DNA from: JALYNX01 sp963724825
GTDB taxonomy: Bacteria > Actinomycetota > Acidimicrobiia > Spongiisociales > ZC4RG35
Length of the DNA: 64,000 bases
Assembly: GCA_963724825.1 (NCBI GenBank)
Contig: CAVRWT010000002.1
Span: 117,773-181,772, forward strand
Direction: 5' to 3'
Under the pieces are notes generated by a model that was not told the DNA's origin, did not search any database, and saw only the letters and a program-made list of their open reading frames with translations. Every line of letters begins with the position of its first letter. Within the stretch, counting starts at the first letter, position 1. Shown here in pieces: positions 26,697 to 34,925 of this stretch. A program made the position numbers and the translations under genes.

Positions 26697-27661
26697 GCGA
26701 GAACGTGGCCAGCCTCTCGCTCGACCTCGATAATCAGTGGTCTTACCTCAAGACCCACGGCGACGAGTCGTGGCGAGGTTTCCCCAGCTATTTGGACCTG
26801 GTCGTCCCACACATCATGGAGATCTCCGACTCTCTCGGCCTGAGTCTCACCGTGTTTGTGGTAGGTCAGGATGCGGAACTGGCCAAGAACGCCGATTCAC
26901 TTGCCGCTCTCGGGGAGTCGCGCCACGAAATCTCCAACCATTCCTTTCACCACGAGCCATGGTTGCACCTGAGGTCAGCCCAACAGATTCTCGATGAGAT
27001 CCAGCAGGCGACGGAGGCAATCGAACAGGCGACGGGACGGGTGCCGCGAGGGTTTCGCGGCCCGGGCTTCAGCGTCTCGCAGGCCACCATCCGGGTGCTG
27101 TCGAAAGGTGGCTACGTCTACGACGCATCCACGCTTCCTACCTTTATCGGCCCGCTGGCCCGTGCCTACTACCTGCACAAGGCCCCGCTCGGTGACGAAG
27201 AGAGACAACGGAGGCAAAAGCTATTCGGTACCTTTTCGGAGGGCTTTCGCAGCATCAAGCCTTACAAATGGGAGCTTGGCCCGGATGAGCACCTCATCGA
27301 GATCCCGGTCACCACGCTTCCCCTGTTCCGGATCCCGATCCACCTCACATATGTCCTGTACCTAGCGCGGTTTTCTGAATCGGTTGCCCTCTCCTACTTT
27401 CGCACGTCGCTCGCCATGTGCCGTTTGGCCGGAGTCGAGCCATCGATCCTGATCCACTCACTCGATTTTCTCGGGGGCGATGAGATCAGTGACCTGAGCT
27501 TCTTCCCGGGGATGGACATGGACGGGGAGAGCAAGCGGCGTCTGGTCCGGCGCTTCATTGGCGTCATTCAGGAGAAGCACCGTGTGATCACCATGGCCGA
27601 ACATGCCTCGCGGGTCGCGGACGGAGTCACTTCCGTCCAATCGATCCGAAGCCTCGCCTGA
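26693..27661 (+). CDS. Polysaccharide deacetylase family protein
   Basis: NodB-homology carbohydrate esterase fold, 322 residues. Visible are SLSLDLDNQWSYLKTHGDES (with the metal/catalytic Asp), the His pair in EISNHSFHHEPWLHLRSAQQ, and RGFRGPGFSVSQATIRVL (the RxPY-like motif is RGPGF). The GTG start overlaps the previous stop (GTGA). There is no signal peptide, so it probably acts on a cytoplasmic or lipid-linked glycan. It is the last gene of the plus-strand run, convergent with the GT2 gene at only 5 bases. Confidence 0.85.
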   Translation: MSENVASLSLDLDNQWSYLKTHGDESWRGFPSYLDLVVPHIMEISDSLGLSLTVFVVGQDAELAKNADSLAALGESRHEISNHSFHHEPWLHLRSAQQILDEIQQATEAIEQATGRVPRGFRGPGFSVSQATIRVLSKGGYVYDASTLPTFIGPLARAYYLHKAPLGDEERQRRQKLFGTFSEGFRSIKPYKWELGPDEHLIEIPVTTLPLFRIPIHLTYVLYLARFSESVALSYFRTSLAMCRLAGVEPSILIHSLDFLGGDEISDLSFFPGMDMDGESKRRLVRRFIGVIQEKHRVITMAEHASRVADGVTSVQSIRSLA

Positions 27662-27666
27662 CAGGG

Positions 27667-28758
27667 TCAGCGGTCGCTGTGGGTGACTGAGAGAGCGCCC
27701 GTGTCATCGACCCGAGCGCGAGCCGCGGTCCATGTTCCCTGGTAGTACAGCTCCTCGAAGTAGCGCTTGCTCTGGGCCGATACGATGCCGAGGCTGATCA
27801 GCTGGAACGCGAAGATCAGCGCCAACCCGCCGATCACCAGGCTGTGAGGGCTCAGGTCGAATGCCGCTGCCGCAGCCTCTGAGATCCTGTTTTCGACCGA
27901 CCCCGTCTGCTCGGGTATGAAGCTGATGAGGTGATAGCCGAACCAACCCAGGCTGTACAAGGCGAGGAGGCTCAGCATCGCACCGGGGAGGATGAAGAAC
28001 AAGAACGGTCGGAAGATGAAACCAGAAAAGAGGAAATCGATCGTCATGCGGATGATGCTGAAGCTGGCCCGTCGCTTCTTCGTGTCCTCCTCGTCTCTAG
28101 TCCAATTCAGATGTGCCGGTATCTCGACGATCGACCCACGCATAAGGTCGGTCTTGTAAATGATCTCAGCGTTGATCTGGTTGTCGACCGACTTGAGGCT
28201 CAATCCGGTCACGAAGGTTCGGTCATAGGCGCGAACCATGCCCGTGATAGTCGACACGTGGGAATTGGACACATAGCGCAGCAGGCGGTTCGCCCCCCTG
28301 CTGAGCATTTCCCTCAGTTTGGGCACTCCGGTGACCGATCCACCGGTCATATACGGTGAGGCGACCACGACATTCGCGCCAGTGGTATTTATGGTCGAGA
28401 CAAGACGGTCGATGTGGTCGGGGGTGTAGCTGAGGTCTGCGTCGCACACCACCAGGTACTTGCCGCGGGCGGCGCGGAATCCGCTCTTCAGGGCTTGCCC
28501 CAGACCAAGATTCGCGACATGCTCGACGAGCCGGACATTCTCGTGCTCGTTTCCAAATCGGCGAGCGATCGACCCTGTGGAGTCGTCGCTGCCGTCGTCG
28601 ACCACGATTAATTCCCAGGTATACGGAGCAGCCTGGAGATGCGACCAGATCTGATGGAGGCTGTGGTCGAGATGACCGCCCTCGTTGTAGGCGGGGACGA
28701 TCACCGAGACTGATGGAACAAGCCCAACACCGCCAGAATCCACTGCTGAATCGATCAT
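27667..28758 (-). CDS. GT2-family glycosyltransferase with C-terminal membrane helices
   Basis: Dolichol-phosphate-mannose-synthase-like or GtrB-like transferase. The catalytic domain shows SVIVPAYNEGGHLDHSLHQI, ELIVVDDGSDDSTGSIARRF, the GQALKSGFRAARGKYLVVCD stretch ending in DADLSY, and a Q/R-type acceptor region. Two C-terminal membrane segments follow (FLFFILPGAMLSLLALYSLG and SLVIGGLALIFAFQLISLGI). The ATG at 28758 (MIDSAVDSGG) is chosen over a longer unconserved N-terminus. Probably makes a polyprenyl-phosphate sugar for the cluster. Confidence 0.88.
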   Translation of the reverse strand: MIDSAVDSGGVGLVPSVSVIVPAYNEGGHLDHSLHQIWSHLQAAPYTWELIVVDDGSDDSTGSIARRFGNEHENVRLVEHVANLGLGQALKSGFRAARGKYLVVCDADLSYTPDHIDRLVSTINTTGANVVVASPYMTGGSVTGVPKLREMLSRGANRLLRYVSNSHVSTITGMVRAYDRTFVTGLSLKSVDNQINAEIIYKTDLMRGSIVEIPAHLNWTRDEEDTKKRRASFSIIRMTIDFLFSGFIFRPFLFFILPGAMLSLLALYSLGWFGYHLISFIPEQTGSVENRISEAAAAAFDLSPHSLVIGGLALIFAFQLISLGIVSAQSKRYFEELYYQGTWTAARARVDDTGALSVTHSDR

Positions 28759-28807
28759 CAACGGCTCCCCTGAATCGTCAACCAATCTACCCCTGTGGGC
28801 CTGGATC

Positions 28808-29911
28808 TCAAATGGCCGGTTGTTCGACCAGCTCGAAAATGGCATCCATAGAACGGGCCGAAGCAGAGCCATCCCCGTACGGCGACGGCATCTGGGCGAG
28901 TTCTTCGAGGTGTCGGTCGAGGTCGGCGAGCAGGTTGTTCGCCTGCTCGCCGAAGCCCGGACTTGCCGGCATGAGACGAGCGAACGTGCCCAAGACCTCG
29001 GGACGTTCGGTCGAACGCCGTATGACGATCATCGGGCGTTTGAGAACGGACACCTCCTCCTGCATGCCGCCAGAGTCTCCTATCACCATCGCGCATTCCG
29101 ACATGAGGGCGAGGAACTCGGGGTATCCGAGCGGGTCGACGACCTGAATCCGTTCCAGTAGTTGATCGAAACCGTTGCTTGTGACACGAGCCCGCGCTCT
29201 GGGATGCATGGGGAGCAGGACCGGGATATCGACAATGGCCAGATCATGGAGGATGGTCCGCAAGGTAGATGGGTCATCGACATTCTCCGGCCGATGGAAC
29301 GTACTGAGTACGAAACCGGCAGGGACCAAGCCATGGGACTCCAGTATCTCAGCCCGTCTGCCCGCCTCAGGAAGAAGACTGGTGACCGCTTCAACGACGG
29401 TGTTCCCGGTCACCCTGATCCGGGATGACTCGATGCCCTCTCTGAGCAGATTCTCCCGGGACACTTCTGTGGGTGCCAGGCAAAGATCGGAGAGATGATC
29501 GGTCAGCACCCTGTTGTGCTCCTCCGGCATCAAGCGGTCGTTGCTCCTCAATCCGGCCTCGACGTGCACCAGTGGGATCTCGCGGGCATTCGCCGCTAGC
29601 GCGGCCGCGAGCGTCGAGTTGGTGTCGCCCTGAACCACCACAGCCCGGGGTGACATATCACTGAACAGATCGTCAAGGGCAGAGACAGCCTTCCCTATCT
29701 GCGCGCCGCGGCTCTTGCCACCAATGTCGATGGCATGGGACGGCTGCTCTAACTCGAAGGCGTCGAAGAAGTACTTGGTGAGGTTGTCGTCGTAGTGCTG
29801 GCCGGTGGTGATCGTCACTGCCTTGGAACCGAGGAGCCGAATGAGATGCCCGAGCTTGATGATCTCGGGGCGTGTTCCCAGGACGATCGCGATCGCCGAT
29901 TCAGGTTGCAT
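28808..29911 (-). CDS. wecB: UDP-N-acetylglucosamine 2-epimerase (non-hydrolysing)
   Basis: Interconverts UDP-GlcNAc and UDP-ManNAc (or 2,3-diacetamido analogues in WbpI). At 367 residues it has family length. Motifs: VLGTRPEIIKLGHLIRLLGS, VVVQGDTNSTLAAALAANAR, PLVHVEAGLRSNDRLMPEEH, NRVLTDHLSDLCLAPTE, STFHRPENVDD and GDSGGMQEEVSVLKRPMIV. The ATG at 29911 gives the usual N-terminus. Together with the oxidoreductase/aminotransferase/acyltransferase set it fits a 2,3-diamino-mannuronic-type sugar route, although a UDP-sugar 6-dehydrogenase is not in the window. Confidence 0.93.
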   Translation of the reverse strand: MQPESAIAIVLGTRPEIIKLGHLIRLLGSKAVTITTGQHYDDNLTKYFFDAFELEQPSHAIDIGGKSRGAQIGKAVSALDDLFSDMSPRAVVVQGDTNSTLAAALAANAREIPLVHVEAGLRSNDRLMPEEHNRVLTDHLSDLCLAPTEVSRENLLREGIESSRIRVTGNTVVEAVTSLLPEAGRRAEILESHGLVPAGFVLSTFHRPENVDDPSTLRTILHDLAIVDIPVLLPMHPRARARVTSNGFDQLLERIQVVDPLGYPEFLALMSECAMVIGDSGGMQEEVSVLKRPMIVIRRSTERPEVLGTFARLMPASPGFGEQANNLLADLDRHLEELAQMPSPYGDGSASARSMDAIFELVEQPAI

Positions 29912-29953
29912 CTCGTACCACCGTACCGACCCTTCGGACCCGGCTTGGGAAAG

Positions 29954-29986
29954 AATGCTCCAGGTACAACTCGCCCTTGGAGCATT
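29954..29986 (-). terminator. Inverted repeat between the anti-sigma gene and wecB
   Basis: Nine-base perfect arms (aatgctcca / tggagcatt) around a 15-base loop, followed on the minus strand by CTTTCCC. It lies 50 bases after the anti-sigma stop and 43 bases before wecB. A terminator for the sigma/anti-sigma transcript or an operator ahead of wecB are both possible. Confidence 0.4.
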
Positions 29987-30036
29987 ACGGTCCCCCAGGG
30001 GCTCGACTGGCCGGGGAGGAAGCCCGTTAGGCCGGT

Positions 30037-30369
30037 TCAGCCATTGGGGCGTGGTCGGAGACGCCAGACCAGGACCGCAGCCACCATCGAAAGCAAGGCC
30101 GCCGCGAGTGCGATCGGCCGCTTCCAGGAACGGGTCACGGCGAGATCGCCCTCGAGCGAAGACATCACCCTCCATTCGAGATCCAGCGGGGCGCGCATCG
30201 TCTCCGAGGACAGGACATCGAGCTCGCGGGCGGTTCGGCTCATAGCTGCGTGCCGAGCCTGGCACCGCAGGCAGGCGTCGGTATGGCCCCGGAAGGGCCA
30301 GATCACCTCGCTGTCGTCGACAGCACTGTTCGCCACGAATGGAGCAGCCAATTCACACACGATGGTCAT
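30037..30369 (-). CDS. Zinc-finger anti-sigma factor, membrane-anchored
   Basis: A 110-residue protein with the ZAS motif HX3CX2C (HTDACLRC, residues ~29-36) and one membrane helix near the C-terminus (IALAAALLSMVAAVLVWRL) ending in a basic tail. This is the layout of anti-sigma factors that hold an ECF sigma at the membrane. Its start overlaps the sigma stop (ATGA at 30366-30369), supporting a cognate pair. The upstream His of full ZAS domains may be replaced, so redox sensing is uncertain. Confidence 0.82.
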   Translation of the reverse strand: MTIVCELAAPFVANSAVDDSEVIWPFRGHTDACLRCQARHAAMSRTARELDVLSSETMRAPLDLEWRVMSSLEGDLAVTRSWKRPIALAAALLSMVAAVLVWRLRPRPNG

Positions 30370-30944
30370 CCAGATCCCTCCAGATTCCTGGCCAGACGCG
30401 CCCGAGCGCGATGAAGGCGGACTTTGGCGGCGGTGACAGAGATCCCCATCGCCTCTGCGATCTCGATGTGGGACCAGTCATAGACGTCTTTGAGGATCAC
30501 CACCTGCCGCTGGGATTCGGGCAGGCTCTCAAGAGCACGTCTCAGCCGCCCTCGAAGCTCGATCATCTCCCCAGCGATCTCCGGATGCTCCCTGGTGTAA
30601 GGAGCAGCCACCTCGGCGAGATCGTCGAGAGACGCACCCTGATGGCGACGGGCCCGCTTCTTCTGGGTCCAGGCGGTGTTGACCGTGATCCGGTGCAACC
30701 ACGTCGAGAAGGCGGCTTCACCTCGAAAGTTGGGCAGGGCGCGCCAGGCACGGATCATGGTCTCCTGGGCGACATCTGCGGCCAGATGCGGATCTCCTAC
30801 CAGCCTGCGAGCCAAGGTGTAGACCTCGTTTCCGTGCTCACGGACCAGGACGGCGAAGGCGGAGCGATCCCCGGCCTGGGCCCTGGCGATGAGCTCTTGT
30901 TCTCTCGACCGTTCGACCCGCGGGATTTCCGGCTGGTTACTCAT
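30366..30944 (-). CDS. ECF RNA polymerase sigma factor
   Basis: Sigma-70 group 4. Region 2 is ELIARAQAGDRSAFAVLVRE, then HLAADVAQETMIRAWRALPN and FRGEAAFSTWLHRITVNTAW. Region 4 is SLPESQRQVVILKDVYDWSH and EIAEAMGISVTAAKVRLHRA. The ATG at 30944 (MSNQPEIPRVER) overlaps the 3' end of the HadAB gene by 8 bases, so it appears translationally coupled to it; an earlier in-frame start at 30989 is possible. It is paired with the zinc-finger anti-sigma downstream. Target genes are unknown. Confidence 0.9.
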   Translation of the reverse strand: MSNQPEIPRVERSREQELIARAQAGDRSAFAVLVREHGNEVYTLARRLVGDPHLAADVAQETMIRAWRALPNFRGEAAFSTWLHRITVNTAWTQKKRARRHQGASLDDLAEVAAPYTREHPEIAGEMIELRGRLRRALESLPESQRQVVILKDVYDWSHIEIAEAMGISVTAAKVRLHRARARLARNLEGSG

Positions 30945-31729
30945 CGCTGAGCTCGATTCTGGCGTTGATGTACTCGGTTCCGGTGGCACCGAGAGTCACT
31001 GTCGCCGAGCCCTCGGATTCCTCTACCTCCAGGGTGGCCGGGGTGGCCGGGGGTAGAGGGCTACGGAAACGTACCTTGGCCGAGCGCAGAGGGCTGTCCC
31101 CCGGGCGAAGGCGGCTGGCGGCGGCGAAGGCCCACGAGGCCTGGAGCAGACCGTGAACCACGACTCCAGACACACCTGCGGCTATCGCGGCGTCGTGGTC
31201 CCAGTGAATCGGATTCCAGTCGCGGGTCGCCGCGGCGTATCGGACGAGGTCTGCTCGGCAGGCACTCACCTGACCGGGGCCAGGATGGCCGTCGTCCAAG
31301 GGCGAAGGCTCCGCCGCCTCCTCGACGCCGCTGACCGGGGTCGACTCGCCGGACACCAGGAACATCGCCGAGCCCTCGGCGATCACCTTGTCGGGACCTG
31401 ACACCTCGAGATCGAAGGTCACGAAGTAGACCCCGCCTCGCTCCCTAACCCTGCGACACCGTCCCGGAAACGCTTAGGTCGGTCTCGATGCCCAGAGGCT
31501 CATGCCAGGTGAATGTCTGCTCACCGTGGATCACCGAGCGATCGGTGAACTGGCTGAGCAGATCTGGGGCCACGACGAAGAGAGCCGCGGCGACAAAGCC
31601 CGGGGGGGCCGCCTCGACCCATCGATCCGAGTCGTCACCGGTGGCCGAGACGAAGTCGGCCACGTTCTCGAGACACACTCGAAACCGATGCGGGCCAAAC
31701 CTCTGATCGACGAGGGTGGACGGGTCCAT
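30937..31729 (-). CDS. Fused HadA-HadB-like (3R)-hydroxyacyl-ACP dehydratase (frameshift near 31460)
   Basis: Two hot-dog domains in one chain. The N-terminal FAS1-like/HadA half runs from MDPSTLVDQRFGPHRFRVCL through GEQTFTWHEPLGIETDLSVS. One extra base near 31460 breaks the frame. The next frame resumes at RVRERGGVYFVTFDLEVSG, the normal end of that domain, followed by a Pro/Glu linker. The MaoC/HadB half carries the catalytic motif YAAATRDWNPIHWDHDAA and GVVVHGLLQASWAFAA. In mycobacteria HadA and HadB are separate adjacent proteins between rpmG and tRNA-Trp. Corrected length is about 263 residues. Confidence 0.82.
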
Positions 31730-31749
31730 CCCCGAAACGCTAACGGGGC

Positions 31750-31911
31750 CTACCGGGTCTCGCGATGTGCGGTGTGCTGCCGGCACCACCGGCAGTACTT
31801 CTTGAGCTCGAGACGATCCTGGGTATTGGATTTGTTCTTGGTGGTCACGTAGTTGCGCCGCTTGCACTCGGTGCAGGCCAGCGTCAACGGCGGTCGTTTG
31901 TCAGATGGCAT
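31750..31911 (-). CDS. rpmG: 50S ribosomal protein L33
   Basis: A 53-residue protein beginning MPSDKRPPLTLACTECKRRN, with a zinc-binding pair of CXXC motifs (CTEC and CRWC) and NYVTTKNKSNTQDRLELKKY, typical of the Cys-containing L33. It lies 9 bases downstream of the tuf stop and 20 bases upstream of the HadAB start. In other actinobacteria rpmG also precedes hadA. Confidence 0.95.
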   Translation of the reverse strand: MPSDKRPPLTLACTECKRRNYVTTKNKSNTQDRLELKKYCRWCRQHTAHRETR

Positions 31912-31920
31912 TTGTTGTCC

Positions 31921-33112
31921 CTACTTGAGGATCTTGATGACTCGTCCGGCGCCGACGGTGCGGCCACCTTCACGGATCGCGAAACGGAGACCCTCGTCCA
32001 TGGCGATAGGAGCGATCAACTCCACGTTCATCTCAGTGTTATCACCAGGCATCACCATCTGAGTCCCCTCCGGCAGTTGGATCGACCCGGTCACGTCGGT
32101 GGTCCGGAAGTAGAACTGGGGGCGATACCCGGGAAAGAACGGGTTATGCCGGCCCCCCTCCTCCTTAGTCAGGACATACACCTGAGCTTCGAAATCAGTA
32201 TGCGGAGTGATCGACCCCGGCTTCGCCAGAACCTGACCCCGCTCCACCTCATCCTTACCCACACCACGCAGCAGGACCCCCACATTGTCCCCCGCCCGAC
32301 CCTCATCCAAGAGCTTGCGGAACATTTCAATCCCAGTAGCCACCGTCTTATGAGTCGGCCGGATCCCCACAATCTCCACCTCCTCATTCACCTTGAGGAT
32401 CCCCTGCTCCACCCGACCCGTAACCACCGTCCCCCGACCAGTAATACGAAAACACGTCCTCGATCGACATCAGGAACGGCTTATCCGTATCCCGATCCGG
32501 CTCCGGAATATAAGAATCCACCGCCCCCATCAACTCCATGATCTGATCCGAAGCCGCCTCATCCCCCTCCAACGCCTTCAACGCAGAACCCCGCACCACC
32601 GGAACCTCATCCCCCGGAAACTCATACTCAGTCAACAAATCCCGAACCTCGAGCTCCACCAGGTCCAACAGCTCAGAATCGTCAACCATGTCCACCTTGT
32701 TCAAAAACACGACAATCGAAGGCACCCCCACCTGACGAGCCAAAAGAACATGCTCCCGAGTCTGCGGCATCGGACCATCAGCCGCCGACACCACCAGAAT
32801 CGCACCATCCACCTGCGCCGCACCCGTAATCATGTTCTTGATGTAATCCGCATGACCCGGCATATCCACATGCGCATAATGACGAGCCGAAGTCTCATAC
32901 TCCACATGAGCAATCTGAATCGTGATCCCCCGCTCCCGCTCCTCAGGCGCCTTATCAATCTGATCAAAAGACGTCAACTGATTCGACCCACCAACCCGAT
33001 CCGCCAACACCCTGGTGATCGCCGCCGTCAACGTCGTCTTCCCATGATCAATATGACCCATCGTCCCCACATTCACATGCGGCTTCGAACGCTCAAACTT
33101 CGCCTTCGCCAT
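31921..33112 (-). CDS. tuf: Elongation factor Tu (frameshift near 32446)
   Basis: Delivers aminoacyl-tRNA to the ribosome. The start MAKAKFERSKPHVNVGTMGH is followed by GHIDHGKTT (P loop), DMPGHADYIKNMITG, NKVDMVDD and GSALKALEGDE. Domains 2 and 3 run from VTGRVEQGILKVNEEVEIVG to GGRTVGAGRVIKILK. One extra base near 32446 splits the frame; removing it gives about 396 residues, the standard length. Codon choice changes along the gene: the first ~900 bases favour T-ending codons (GAT, CAT, AAT, TTT), the last ~160 the C-ending codons normal for this genome. Confidence 0.95.
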
Positions 33113-33175
33113 CGTCGGCTCCTGTTCCTTTCCTTGTCCCTCTCGCCCGACGCAAACTACGCGCCGGTGCCGATG

Positions 33176-33249
33176 TAGCGGCGGGCAGACTCGAACTGCC
33201 GACCTCTCGATTATGAGTCGAGCGCTCTCACCAACTGAGCTACGCCGCC
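33176..33249 (-). tRNA. trnM: tRNA-Met (anticodon CAT, elongator-like)
   Basis: Minus-strand cloverleaf: acceptor GGCGGCG with CGCCGCT (one G-U), D arm AGCTC..GAGC, anticodon stem CTCGA/TCGAG with loop CTCATAA, T arm with GTTCGAGTC, and discriminator A. There is no GGG:CCC in the anticodon stem, so it is not the initiator. A CAU tRNA-Ile cannot be fully excluded. CCA is not encoded. It lies 63 bases upstream of tuf. Confidence 0.93.
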
Positions 33250-33271
33250 TCAGGCGGGCCTTGCCCACCGG

Positions 33272-33344
33272 AGCCCCCTTCCGGATTTGAACCGAAGACC
33301 TCTTCCTTACCATGGAAGCGCTCTACCGACTGAGCTAAGGGGGC
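33272..33344 (-). tRNA. trnT: tRNA-Thr (anticodon GGT)
   Basis: Intact minus-strand cloverleaf: acceptor GCCCCCT with AGGGGGC, D arm AGCTC..GAGC, anticodon stem CTTCC/GGAAG with loop ATGGTAA, T loop TTCAAAT and discriminator T. A decayed second copy lies at 35964-36036. Confidence 0.95.
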
Positions 33345-33512
33345 CAATTTGTCAGACACCTCGAGGCGCCCGGTACCAGACGAAGGATTCGGACCTCCGT
33401 AGGTGTCAGCCGGCAGATTTACAGTCTGCTTCCAGTGGCCGCACGGCATCCCGGCATGCCGAAACCCCACGCCGAAAGACGCAATGATTCGGGAGGCGCG
33501 ATATTAGCTCCG
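33288..33512. repeat. Left copy of a ~225-base direct repeat (tRNA-Thr/tRNA-Tyr region)
   Basis: It aligns almost collinearly with 35978-36203. Shared landmarks include gaaccgaaga, ccgactgagctaagggggcc, ttgtcagac, cagccggcagatttacagtc, gcatcccggcatgccgaaac and ttagct. The copy contains the 5' part of an intact tRNA-Thr and a degenerate tRNA-Tyr. The two copies bracket the monooxygenase and methyltransferase genes. Confidence 0.85.
33374..33455 (-). pseudogene. Degenerate tRNA-Tyr copy
   Basis: It has the GTA anticodon arm (CAGA-CTGTAAA-TCTG) and a long variable arm, but the acceptor GCCGGGA faces GTCTGGT with several wobbles and a terminal mismatch, and the T loop reads TCCGAAT in place of TTCGAAT. 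The intact copy is at 36065-36147. It may still be called by a covariance model at low score. Confidence 0.7.
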
Positions 33513-33770
33513 TGCCCAAGGTGTGCCAGTCGCGCACCTGCCCTGGCCCATGAGCTCGGTTGTTGGTCACAGGTGCACTGTTGGTAACGTTGCCGATCAT
33601 CGTCGATCTCCGTCAACCAATTGGTTCCGTCGTTTAGGACTGAGCTAATTCCCGCCGATGAAGACCATGACCTTGAGCTCAGCAACGGCATTCGACGGCT
33701 TGCCCAATCACCGGGGGGCTCGGCCGAGGACAGGGCCAGGGGCCAACAGTCCATCCGGCCGATTCGTCGC
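33513..33770. other. Gap upstream of the monooxygenase
   Basis: About 260 bases between the left repeat and the first cargo gene. The frame upstream of 33771 is open but its codons look non-coding. No promoter or hairpin stands out. Confidence 0.4.
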
Positions 33771-34925
33771 ATGAGGGTGGAGAGGTTGAGGGAGGAGGTC
33801 GACGCTGTTGTCGTGGGAGGGGGCCAGGCAGGTGTCATGCTGTCGCATTACCTGAGCCTGCGCGGCATCACCCACGTGGTTCTTGAAAGGGATCGTGCCT
33901 TCTCTGCGTGGCACAACCGTTGGGACGGCTTTCAGACCAACACACCGAACTGGATGAACACTCTCCCGGTGCTGCCCGCTGATCGCTTCCCATCCGACGA
34001 CCCGCTTGCTTTCGCGACGCGTGACGAGATGGTCGCCTATTTCGATGAGTGCCTCGCAGCAGTCGCACCCCCGCTGCTTTCCGATACCAACGTCGAGAGG
34101 ATCTCGTCGTCTGACAGCGGGATCTGGGAGGTAGAGACGGACGGCGGTGTCTACCGAGCCAAATGCGTCGCCCTATGCAATGGAGCGATGTCGAGGCCGA
34201 ACGTCCCATTGGCCGCTGCGGAGATCGTCGACACGGTCAAACAGATCCACTCGAGTGAATACCGGCAACCCGAGCAGATCGAGACAAATTCGGTGCTCGT
34301 GGTCGGGAGCGCGAGTAGCGGAGTGCAGATTTGCCGCCTTCTGGGCGAATCTGAGAGGTTTGACCAACTTCACATGTCGGTTAGCAGCGTCACTGTTCTT
34401 CCCCCGAGAATTCTTGGCGTCCAGACCCACCGATTCCTCCACGCGCTAGGTCTCTTCGACGTGAGGAGCCGGTCACGACTCGGAAGACTCATGTACTCCG
34501 ATCTCGAAAGGAGGGGTGACCCGATCATGAGGCCCGCCCCGGGCGACCTGTCGAAAATTCATGGCGTGAGGCTCTTCTCCAAGTACGAGGGTGTCGGGGG
34601 ATCCACACTGAGGTTCACCGACGGACAGTCGCTCAGTACCGATGACCTCACGATCATCTGGTGCACCGGATTCAAAGGCGACTATGCGATGCTGGATATG
34701 ACAGAGGATGTGCTGAACGACGACGGGTTACCGGTCCATTTGAGAGGTGTCGCGAACGCAGCACACGGGCTCTTTTTCGTGGGGCTTCGCCACCAACACA
34801 CCGTGGCTTCGCATGACATCTATGGGGTGGCGAAGGACGCCGAGTTTGTAGCCGATCGCATTCGTGATCGTCTGGTCAGCCTGGGCAGTACTACTGCCGA
34901 TGACCATGGAGTCGCACGCACGTGA
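33771..34925 (+). CDS. Flavin-containing monooxygenase-like protein
   Basis: A ~384-residue FAD/NADPH enzyme of the FMO/CzcO group. The FAD motif is VDAVVVGGGQAGVMLSHYLS, followed by RAFSAWHNRWDGFQTNTPNW. A second nucleotide motif is SVLVVGSASSGVQICRLLGE. The C-terminal TIIWCTGFKGDYAML matches the conserved TGY/F region. The ATG at 33771 begins just before the FAD fold. Substrate unknown. It is cargo between the two tRNA-region repeats; its stop overlaps the methyltransferase start (GTGA). Confidence 0.85.
   Translation: MRVERLREEVDAVVVGGGQAGVMLSHYLSLRGITHVVLERDRAFSAWHNRWDGFQTNTPNWMNTLPVLPADRFPSDDPLAFATRDEMVAYFDECLAAVAPPLLSDTNVERISSSDSGIWEVETDGGVYRAKCVALCNGAMSRPNVPLAAAEIVDTVKQIHSSEYRQPEQIETNSVLVVGSASSGVQICRLLGESERFDQLHMSVSSVTVLPPRILGVQTHRFLHALGLFDVRSRSRLGRLMYSDLERRGDPIMRPAPGDLSKIHGVRLFSKYEGVGGSTLRFTDGQSLSTDDLTIIWCTGFKGDYAMLDMTEDVLNDDGLPVHLRGVANAAHGLFFVGLRHQHTVASHDIYGVAKDAEFVADRIRDRLVSLGSTTADDHGVART

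Noticed and set aside
30339..30950. 203-codon plus-strand open frame opposite the sigma/anti-sigma genes
   Set aside because: It is antisense to two mutually overlapping, motif-supported genes and shows no motif of its own.
31921..33112. tuf as a true pseudogene
   Set aside because: Only one base is out of place, both halves are conserved to the last residue, and many other genes in the window show the same kind of error.
33113..33313. N-terminal extension of EF-Tu through the tRNA-Met and tRNA-Thr genes
   Set aside because: The extra ~67 codons are tRNA sequence; EF-Tu homology begins exactly at MAKAKFERSKP (33112).
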